DNA of 64,000 nucleotides from Lineus longissimus (lineage: Eukaryota > Nemertea > Pilidiophora > Heteronemertea > Lineidae). Below, piece after piece: positions 14,911-21,080 of the stretch. Location: NCBI RefSeq assembly GCF_910592395.1, contig NC_088314.1:12154001-12218000 (forward strand), written 5' to 3'. The position numbers and the translations under genes are program-made. The notes beneath the pieces were generated by a model that was not told where the DNA came from, ran no database searches, and worked only from the letters and a program-made list of their open reading frames with translations. Position 1 is the first letter of the stretch, and each line of letters begins with the position of its first letter.

Positions 14911-15299
14911 CAATTATATTTAGAATAATGAAATGAATTTGCACATTTATCTGGTCAGCTTCGTGAGGTCTTAAGACTTCTGAAGGCTTCTGGTAGTGCA
15001 TTGATATTTCATAATTCTGAATGCTCTTTTTTTTTTAAATACATTAAAACATGTATTAACTGGAACGAAAGGCTGGATTGTAACATGTGCACACCCATTT
15101 ACACTTTAATATTTTGGTTGACTATGTCAGTATGTTATCCTTATTTTCAATATTTTGACACAGAGTCTGCGTCAAATCATCGATATTGGCATAAAAATAG
15201 AATTATAATCAATACCGGTACAACACTATTCTCACTATTGTCAACCCGCTCCTTGATTGATAGGCACGCATGGGCCTCTGTCAGTGTTACTTGAAGGGA
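14911..15299 (+). repeat. Island tandem repeat, unit 3 of 3 (3'-truncated)
   Basis: Follows unit 2 at an offset of 367 bp for the CTGGTCAGC anchor and 436 bp for the CGTCAAATCA anchor, because the middle segment missing from unit 2 is present here. It stops after a degenerate CTTGAAGGGA block and lacks the closing GAGCTGCCAC...GCTTCAATT segment. A plus-strand frame at 15,001-15,294 is a by-product of the repeat and is not shared by the other units. Confidence 0.8.
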
Positions 15300-15394
15300 A
15301 AAAAAGTACACCACATTTCATAAAAAAAAATACAAGAAAAGTTTGTATTTGGTACATGTGAAACCAATTTAATCATCATTTTACATTTGTACAG
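15300..15394. other. A-rich spacer; ends in a splice-acceptor-like stretch
   Basis: Poly-A-like runs near 15,300-15,345 follow repeat unit 3. The stretch ends in a T-rich segment and TTTGTACAG at 15,386-15,394, which could act as a splice acceptor. Nothing else is recognised. Confidence 0.35.
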
Positions 15395-15574
15395 GAGCTG
15401 CCAAGTCTGGAAACTTCTTCCTATTGGCTATCACTCAAGTCTTTTTCTGTTCTGTTCAACTCGGTTCGACTGATGGAGTCTTCATTCCTTTCACGGATGA
15501 AAAGACTCTCAGGGGAATCAAAAAAATATATCAGCCTACATATGACGTATGCAGTGAAGATATGCAATGTTTGT
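15395..15574 (+). other. Possible orphan exon (weak)
   Basis: A segment of exactly 180 bp is bounded by TTTGTACAG on the left and a perfect GTAAGT donor consensus at 15,575-15,580. It is open in two forward frames: one phase-0, giving 60 codons, and one that continues as the frame around 15,424-15,648. Neither translation resembles a family I know. Short stretches open in two frames often arise by chance, so this may be fortuitous. No partner exon is visible within the island. Confidence 0.15.
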
Positions 15575-15649
15575 GTAAGTGGATTTTTGTTAGGATGTTA
15601 TTACTATTAATAGCGGAGATACTCATGGCGTGCAGGCTTAGTGTTTGAT

Positions 15650-16019
15650 TTGTGATGAACATAAGTTTTGCAAGTGTAATAGAGCCGCTCGCTCCTTTCT
15701 CAAAATAACACGCTCATTAATCATTCAAACAGTCAGATGGGCATGATAGTTCATCGATAAGCATTTAAGGCTCTTAGTTCTGATTCCTACTTTCAACCGT
15801 CACACAGTTCTACGTTTTCTTCGCTCAACATACTCGACAGCTCGCGGGATCGGCCATGAGGATGACGTTAACATAACGGGGGCGGAGCTTAATACATGCT
15901 TATGTATGCGTAATTGACAAAATCCCGGCCTCGCCAGCCGGTGATCAAAGCCAAAAAGTGCTTGAAAAGCACCGAATTCAGGGCGATGAAAAAAAGCCGT
16001 AACATCATGGTAATATCGA
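15650..16019. other. Unassigned island sequence
   Basis: Low-copy, moderately GC-rich sequence. No coding region, RNA gene or repeat could be supported. It includes GC-rich patches (GGGGGCGGAGC near 15,890; CCCGGCCTCGCCAGCCGG near 15,925-15,942, which is partly self-complementary) but no clear promoter architecture. Confidence 0.4.
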
Positions 16020-16027
16020 TGACGTCA
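16020..16027. promoter_or_regulatory. CRE-type palindrome TGACGTCA
   Basis: A perfect 8-bp cAMP-response-element palindrome, the binding site of CREB/ATF-type bZIP proteins in animals. It lies about 25 bp after an AAAAAGCCGTAAC stretch. A second perfect copy at 19,496 is also preceded by AAAAGCCGT. A single 8-mer can arise by chance, so function is not implied. Confidence 0.3.
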
Positions 16028-16072
16028 TTGTGGTGATTGCCGTGTATTAGAACTCTACTAAAAATAATCCCT

Positions 16073-16129
16073 AAAACACCTCAGAAAACACCCTTCAAAA
16101 CACCTCTGAAACACCACAGAAAACTTCAG
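16073..16129. repeat. 12-bp minisatellite (about 4.8 copies)
   Basis: Tandem copies of an AAAACACCtcag-type 12-mer start at 16,073, 16,085, 16,097, 16,109 (an 11-bp copy) and 16,120. The AAAACACC core is conserved in the first three copies and slightly degraded in the last two. It is too short to assign to a family. Confidence 0.7.
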
Positions 16130-16335
16130 ACAAGTTGAAGGATGTTTATGTGGTGTTCATGAAGTGGTCCGTGGGTTCTTTTGAAACGAAATACCTCTAC
16201 TGCATACGTCATCTTCAATGCCTTGATAGCCTTGTTGGTCTGCTTTGCCTTCAACCACGTTTTGTCATCCATGTTCCTCGGAGGAATAGTCGAAACTGCC
16301 ACACACGAATTTCGTGCAGCACACAAACATGACAT
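16126..16335 (-). CDS. Uncharacterised 69-aa open frame (doubtful)
   Basis: A minus-strand frame from ATG at 16,335 to a stop at 16,126. From about residue 22 it has a basic, lysine-rich stretch (DDKTWLKAKQTNKAIKALKM) that looks more protein-like than its surroundings, followed by aromatic and basic residues. I do not recognise it. Plus-strand frames at 16,135-16,332 and 16,181-16,483 overlap it and are also open, so openness is not strong evidence. A second small minus-strand frame lies 40 bp upstream. Together they could be remnants of one decayed gene or element, or chance frames. Confidence 0.15.
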   Translation of the reverse strand: MSCLCAARNSCVAVSTIPPRNMDDKTWLKAKQTNKAIKALKMTYAVEVFRFKRTHGPLHEHHINILQLV

Positions 16336-16374
16336 ACTATTTATGAAACCTCTTCTTCAAAAGAAGCAACCTAA

Positions 16375-16512
16375 TCAAATAATTTTATATTTGAAGTTGT
16401 CTATCGATAGTCTTCCAATGTTTACAATATTTTGCATAAGTTCAATGATTGCTTCTTCATCATTTGATTTAAAAAGGATATAAAACTTATGGCCAAACTT
16501 TACTAGCTCCAT
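16375..16512 (-). CDS. Uncharacterised 45-aa open frame (doubtful)
   Basis: A minus-strand ATG at 16,512 is preceded in frame by two consecutive stops and runs to TGA at 16,375. The translation has mixed amphipathic composition, with an acidic segment (SNDEEAIIELMQNIV) predicted to be helical from about residue 16. It resembles coding sequence more than random AT-rich DNA, but no family is recognised. It sits just upstream, on the same strand, of the 69-aa frame at 16,126-16,335. It may be part of a degraded element. Confidence 0.15.
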   Translation of the reverse strand: MELVKFGHKFYILFKSNDEEAIIELMQNIVNIGRLSIDNFKYKII

Positions 16513-16514
16513 GT

Positions 16515-16800
16515 TCCTTCATCAATGCAGGCCTAACACTACCATGATGACTGCTAGCTGGAAAACTTACATAAACGCGATCACAAATTTCCTTCGTCGA
16601 GAATCAGGGCTTGCAGCACAGTCATTCGTCCCGACCAAAAATGAATACGTCAGTAAAAGCACCTCACCGTATCTTTTTACATTTTTCTAACAAAGAAATA
16701 GTGTTTAACCCTTGAAAAGCAAACGTAATGTGGTCACTGAATGGGCATCCAAGAGCACTGTTGTCCACATATTTTAGAATCGAAGCAGAAAAAAATCACC
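16515..16800. other. Unassigned island sequence
   Basis: No coding region, repeat or motif cluster is supported between the small frames at about 16.1-16.5 kb and the start of the AAACG/CGTTT-rich block. Confidence 0.4.
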
Positions 16801-16803
16801 GTT

Positions 16804-17228
16804 CGTTTTGCACAGGTCGCCATTTTCATGATTTTTTACGATAACTCCAGCCATTTGGAATTCGTTTGAACACAAACGGCAGGAATATATTTCTTTTTCA
16901 CGGAAACTATTTGAAAGAAAACGAAAAGCGTTTGGAACGCGTTTGCTGACAAATGGCGCAATGCCGTTTTTGACGAAACGAAAAGGAAACGCTTTTCTAA
17001 ACGCTCTTCAAACGAATTTCAAACGCTCTTCAAACGAAGTTCGTTTAGGGTGAAACGAAATTGCGTTCGCTTTCAAACGGGAAATAAACGGTAGGGCCAG
17101 CGTTTGACAATTGTTTTACAAACGTTTCAAGATCGTTTGGGTGCGTTTTTATTGTTCACATTTCAAACGAATTTCAAACAATCTTAGATACGTTTCAAAT
17201 GCGTTTGAAACGAAATCAATTTGAAACG
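16804..17228. repeat. AAACG/CGTTT array phased at about 11 bp
   Basis: There are 26 occurrences of the pentamer in about 425 bp: AAACG starts at 16874, 16976, 16987, 16999, 17010, 17021, 17032, 17053, 17075, 17086, 17120, 17165, 17208 and 17224; its complement CGTTT starts at 16804, 16863, 16929, 16940, 16965, 17042, 17101, 17123, 17134, 17144, 17191 and 17202. From 16,929 onward most neighbouring copies lie 10-12 or 21-22 bp apart, about one or two DNA helical turns. Both orientations are interspersed. The sequence between copies is not conserved except for recurring TTC or TTT neighbours. It could be a degenerate 11-bp minisatellite, the subterminal repeats of a DNA transposon, or a cluster of binding sites. 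Confidence 0.8.
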
Positions 17229-17243
17229 AAATCAATTCCTTAG

Positions 17244-17270
17244 ATGATGGTCAGTAAATATTGGTCAAAG
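17244..17270 (+). repeat. 27-bp direct repeat, copy 1
   Basis: A 27-bp segment (ATGATGGTCaGTAAATATTGG and onward) that recurs 88 bp downstream with one substitution. It lies between the AAACG array and the transposase remnant. Confidence 0.75.
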
Positions 17271-17331
17271 TGTCATAGTGAGATCTGTTCACAATGGTCG
17301 CCTTAATTAGCACTGCTAATTAGGCTTCTTT

Positions 17332-17358
17332 ATGATGGTCGGTAAATATTGGTCAAAG
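17332..17358 (+). repeat. 27-bp direct repeat, copy 2
   Basis: Second copy of the 27-bp segment, with G in place of A at its tenth base. The pair could be internal repeats of the neighbouring transposon or a local duplication. Confidence 0.75.
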
Positions 17359-17563
17359 TCAGAGACACCAGCCATTTAGCACTTACTAAATATCGTGATC
17401 ATTATTCATTGATAATTTTTGGTGAAATGATCAATATAACATATTAAGGACAAGAAAATTCCTAAATATAAAAGTCCTGTATGACCTCCAAGACACAGTA
17501 ATCAATTTCACATGTGGTTTGTTCCATTTTAGCCTTAATGTCTTGTCATCAATGTCAGCATGG

Positions 17564-18555
17564 TCAGTAGCGAGTATGGCCTCCCTTGCTGCAATAACAG
17601 CCTGACACCGCTGTCTCATAGAGTTTATCAGACGATTAACATCCCTGACATCAATTGCATCCCATGCAGCCTCCAAGGCCACACCAAGCTGCTGCAATCC
17701 ATTTAGCTGCACCTCAAGCGCTCCTTCCCATCATGTCCCTGACATGTTCTCTCGGATTCAAGTCCCGGGATTTCGCTGGCCAGTCCATACGCTCAATTCC
17801 ATGATCCGCAAGGTACTGTGTCACCACCCTCGCTGTGTGGAGACGGGCGTTGTCGTCCATAAAAAATGAAATTTTCTCCAGCGTTTTCTGCAAACGGAAC
17901 CACAAAAGGTTCCACGATTTCATCTCTGTACCTCACACCTGTAATTGCTCCCCCTTGGACCATATAGAGGCGAGTGCAATTCCGCCCCACACCATGATGC
18001 TGCCTCCACCATAGCGGTCATGTTCAGCGATGCAGCCATCTGCAAAATATCTCTCCCTGTTGTCTCCAGACTCTAACACGTCCATCATTTGTGGTCCAGG
18101 CTGAATCTGCTCTTATCTGAGAACAGAACACGGCGCCATTGGTGGGTCCATCCCACATGATCACGAGCCCAATTGAGACGGATTCTTCTGTGAGCAGGGG
18201 TTAATTGGATGCATTGCAGTGGCCTCCTGGCATAGATGTCGGCTCTGTGAAGCCGGTTACGGATGGTTTGATTTGAAACAGTCACCCCAGTTGCAGCAGT
18301 GAATTGGTTATTGAGTCTGCAAGCACTACTGAAGCGGTTGCGACGACAAATACTCACTAAGTGGCGGTCTTTCTCGCAGTTGTTGCTGATAGGCTTCTCT
18401 GAGTATCGCCCTGTCTACCGGTGTCGTTGGTTAATACGACTGATGACACTGTGAGACACACCCATCATCTCAGCTACTCGTCGCTGACTGAAGCCAGCTT
18501 CCAGCATAACTATGGCTCGTGCAAACTCTACTTCACTCAAATGGCACCTAGGCAT
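17564..18555 (-). pseudogene. Tc1/mariner-type transposase pseudogene (DD34E)
   Basis: Remnant of a Tc1-family cut-and-paste transposase, a nuclear enzyme that binds terminal inverted repeats and inserts at TA. Reading the minus strand, an ATG at 18,553-18,555 starts a 46-residue helix-turn-helix segment (LSEVEFARAIVMLEAGFSQR, then an MGVSHSVISR recognition helix) that ends in an in-frame TAG at 18,415. The same frame resumes through NRFSSACRL, TVSNQTIRNRLH and RRVLFSDKSRF to a stop at 18,085. The first catalytic Asp is at 18,115-18,117. The reading then shifts frame to YMVQGGAITGVRYRDEI (17,793-17,990) and again to MDDNARLHTA...LNPREH (17,714-17,923). The second Asp is at 17,852-17,854 and the Glu at 17,747-17,749, exactly 34 residues between them, as in Tc1. 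A final shifted segment (17,564-17,712) ends at a GHTRY-stop. The 992-bp span matches a full-length family member of about 330-340 aa, but the stop and at least three frameshifts make it non-functional. Confidence 0.9.
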
Positions 18556-18751
18556 CTCTCTTGTCAGAATGCTGCCTGAGCTTTGGTGGGAAATGCAAGG
18601 AAAAGCACTTGCATGGACTTTTGTACCACTTGGTCAGCTGACACACCAAAAACACCCATTTCCAGGTTGTGACAAGTTTAGAAAGAAGTTATGCAACAAC
18701 TGTCTGGTGTCTCACTGTCTGGTGCGCTCCTGTACACAAAAAACACCACTA
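18556..18751 (-). mobile_element. Probable 5' flank and end of the Tc1-like element
   Basis: Sequence upstream of the transposase ATG. Read on the minus strand it starts, just inside a TA at 18,750-18,751, with GTGGTGTTTTTTGTGTACAG, which resembles the terminal sequence of Tc1-like elements. CTGGTGTCTC at 18,704-18,713 has a 10-bp inverted match at 17,362-17,371 on the far side of the gene, but these do not form clean terminal inverted repeats, so the element's boundaries remain uncertain. The plus-strand frame at 18,512-18,775 is antisense to the element. Confidence 0.4.
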
Positions 18752-19470
18752 GACATGAAATATTGCAATACCTAGTATGGATTCTTCCTGTGTAAAATAA
18801 AATTTACAGAGCAGATTAACTTCCACGAATAAAAAAGACGTTTGGCGTGGCCAAAGTGCAGAAATAATGTCTCCGCTAAAATACACTACTAAATACACAG
18901 GCAATGCACTACGCAAATTACTGTAGATGCAGTTGAGTTTGTTATTGTTTTGACTTAGAAGCCCGCCCATATCATAATATATTCATGTATTCATGAAGTA
19001 TGAACTCATTTCTGTCCAGTCAATTTCTCCTTAAATCATCACCAAAACCGCGATATCCGCAGGAAGATTTCGTTCTAGTGTCCGAAAATGCATGATCTTA
19101 CAGGGGCGCTAACTCGACAAATAGAGGGGATCTATGGGGATCTATGCGAGTTTTAGGTATTACAGGTCTCGAACTTGTAAAATCTGTAAACATGACTCCA
19201 AATCCCATTATGATAATGAAGAGATTCCCCATATCTTGGGAGACTGTTTTGAAACCATCGCTAATTTTGGAAGATCGGTGCCCGGCTATTTGGTTTAAAA
19301 ACCCTATTTTTCCCCATCAAAACAGCACTTTTCATTATTCAAATGCTAGCTTATTGTCTGAAGACTTATTTCATAGCAGAAAAGTACTAATAACTCTGAT
19401 TTGATGCGAAAAATCTAACTTTTTTGATGACTTGATTTTCCCTTGGCCGTGGATCGAGTTTGTTTACAAT
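18752..19470. other. Unassigned island sequence
   Basis: No supported gene. Frames at 18,749-18,970 (minus) and 19,144-19,404 (plus) lack recognisable motifs. A duplicated GGGGATCTATG occurs at about 19,127-19,146. The stretch leads, on the minus strand, away from the motif cluster at 19,478-19,509, so it could be the body of a transcription unit or a dispersed repeat starting there. Confidence 0.35.
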
Positions 19471-19477
19471 ATGCAGC

Positions 19478-19509
19478 GCCATCTTGGAAAAGCCGTGACG
19501 TCACCGCGG
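19478..19509 (-). promoter_or_regulatory. YY1-like, CRE and CCGCGG motif cluster
   Basis: GCCATCTT at 19,478-19,485 is the complement of AAGATGGC, the core of the YY1 site in TATA-less animal promoters. It is followed by a perfect TGACGTCA palindrome at 19,496-19,503 and CCGCGG at 19,504-19,509. This is the most CpG-dense spot in an otherwise AT-rich area. On the minus strand the order is GC box/CRE, then AAGATGGCG, as in a core promoter. The ATG inside that motif opens a 31-aa frame (19,387-19,482) with no recognised homology. It could be the promoter of a dispersed element. Function is inferred only from motif order. Confidence 0.35.
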
Positions 19510-19727
19510 TATCCTCCTTGATGAGTATATCAATATATAATAAGTAAATATTATTGGGATAATTATAAAACGTATAATAAAATCTTAGTTTTGTATATCT
19601 TTATTCATTAAGTAAATCTGGATGCAAGATTACAACGAATGTACTTGATCAATTTGAAGCATTGCTATCAGGTTGGAATTTCCGTCACCAAGCTGTAGGG
19701 GGATAACCTGAAATATAAAACAGTCGA
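19510..19727. other. AT-rich unassigned sequence
   Basis: AT-rich island sequence with no coding region or recognisable repeat, leading to the right-hand satellite boundary. Confidence 0.4.
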
Positions 19728-19761
19728 CATTATTATCATTCATAATGAGAAGATAATAATG
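19728..19761. repeat. 10-bp inverted repeat at the right array boundary
   Basis: CATTATTATC (19,728-19,737) and GATAATAATG (19,752-19,761) are perfect inverted copies with a 14-nt spacer. They sit exactly where satellite homology begins. The left arm looks like the plus-oriented satellite trinucleotide tract and the right arm like the minus-oriented one, so this may be a relic of a polarity junction. Because the motif is simple, coincidence is possible. Confidence 0.5.
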
Positions 19762-19924
19762 AGGATACTAGGAATAAATAATATCACAATATGCCTATCG
19801 ATAAAACTCAAGGATTGACGGAGTGAATGAAACCATATAGCTAATTATTACGACTAAGCAAAAGTATAATAGGCGTTTATAAAACGTAAGCATTTATACA
19901 AATAAGGAATAGTGACGATGATAA
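19753..19924 (-). repeat. Edge satellite monomer, part 1 (interrupted)
   Basis: Satellite homology begins with AATAATGAGGATACTAGG and continues through TATCGATAAAACTCAAGG, GGAGTGAATGAAACCATATA, ACGACTAAGC, ATAGGCGTTTATAA and AATAGTGACGATGATAA. Its orientation is the same as the right array and opposite to the left array. It carries several private changes (ACTCAAGGATTGACGG, TAAGCAAAAG, AAAACGTAAGC), as expected for an edge monomer that escapes homogenisation. It resumes after the insertion, at 20,516. Confidence 0.85.
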
Positions 19925-20515
19925 CTAGAATTGTCAGTTGAGTCTTTGCAGACTCTGGAGTCCCCGCCTCATATGCACACAGCCATGCATGTTGACAAAA
20001 ACAAAACAAAAACATCGCACTTTCACTTCAGCGAAGCGATGGTTTATGTGCGAAATATGACTGATCAAGGCAACATAAAGTGTCCAGAAGGGAAGAACAC
20101 ATTCTTGAAACTCAGCTGCATTAATTCACTGCCGTTTTTTCTTATTTCATAGCCCATAAACTCCAAATATTAGGTTTTATAGAAAAAGGCTTCGATGGTG
20201 TAGACTAGTCCCTGGTCTTTATCCGTTACGTTCCTCCATATGTGCAGCCAATATGTAATATCGTGCCGGTATGGTGAGGTTTATTGGTTAAAGATTTACA
20301 TGTATTGCGCTATGCATGCCCATAGCACTTTCGCGGCTGTTACCCAGATTGATTTCTTAGTTCATGGACACCCTCGTTTTATTTTATCGATGTTTTGCAA
20401 TGCATTGCCGTGTTCATGTACATATGAAGCTTTTACCTGGGGACGAGAGTTTGCTGGAATAATTTCTTGAGGAGAATAATACCCTAATACAAAAGTCTCA
20501 GCCGATGGCGGAGAC
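19925..20515. mobile_element. Insertion of about 591 bp within a satellite monomer (unclassified)
   Basis: Non-satellite DNA splits a monomer between GACGATGATAA and TAATGATGAGAG. TAA is present on both sides (19,922-19,924 and 20,516-20,518), which could be a 3-bp target duplication. Both ends are rich in GAGTC/GACTC words. AGTCCCCGCC at 19,959-19,968 is a 9/10 inverted match to GGCGGAGACT at 20,507-20,516, and TTGAGTCTTT near the left end is inversely similar to AAAAGTCTCAG near the right end. No coding capacity is recognised; the frames at 19,931-20,152 and 20,240-20,470 have no motifs. It is probably a non-autonomous transposon, but no class can be assigned. Confidence 0.5.
20495..20515. 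repeat. Hairpin at the right end of the insertion
   Basis: GTCTC-A-GCC-GAT-GGC-G-GAGAC forms a stem of 5 + 3 bp with one A/G mismatch and a 3-nt loop, ending exactly at the return to satellite sequence. Similar hairpins mark the 3' ends of some non-autonomous elements, but the CTRR end expected of a Helitron is not clearly present. Confidence 0.55.
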
Positions 20516-21080
20516 TAATGATGAGAGTGTTATTGTATCAATATATTACTGTACTAATCGGTAATAATCAGGATACTTTGAATAAATAACATCACAATAT
20601 GCCTATCGATAAAACTCTAGTGAATGAAACCATATAGCTAAATATTACGACTAAGCGAAAGTATAATAATACGTAACCATATATACGAATAAGGAAAAGT
20701 TAACAAGTGATAGTGACGATAATAATGATAATAATAATGATGAGAGTGTAATTGTATCAATATATTACTGTACTCATCGCTAATAATGAGGATACTAGGA
20801 ATAAATAATATCACAATATGCCTATCGATAAAACTCAAGGTTTCACGGAGTGAATGAAACCATATAGCTAAATATTACGACTAAGCGAAAGTATAATAGG
20901 CGTTTAAATTACGTAACCATATATACGAATAAGGAAAAGTTAACAAGTGATAGTGACGATAATAATGATAATAATAATGATGAGAGTGTAATTGTATCAA
21001 TATATTACTGTACTTAATCGGTAATAATGAGGATACTAGGAATTAATGAAATCACAATATGCCTATCGATAAAACTCTAG

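Noticed and set aside
15001-15294. 97-aa plus-strand frame
   Set aside because: It lies wholly within the third copy of the island tandem repeat and is not open in the other two copies.
17362-18713. GAGACACCAG/CTGGTGTCTC as terminal inverted repeats of the Tc1-like element
   Set aside because: Only 10 bp match, they are not at TA boundaries, and flanking bases do not align well. Noted only as weak evidence.
18512-18775. 87-aa plus-strand frame
   Set aside because: It is antisense to the Tc1-like transposase N-terminus and its upstream flank.
19144-19404. 86-aa plus-strand frame
   Set aside because: No recognisable domain or motif and no splice or promoter support in that direction. It is best treated as chance.
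20495-20515. Helitron 3' end
   Set aside because: There is a hairpin, but no clear CTRR terminus downstream and no TC 5' end at the left junction.
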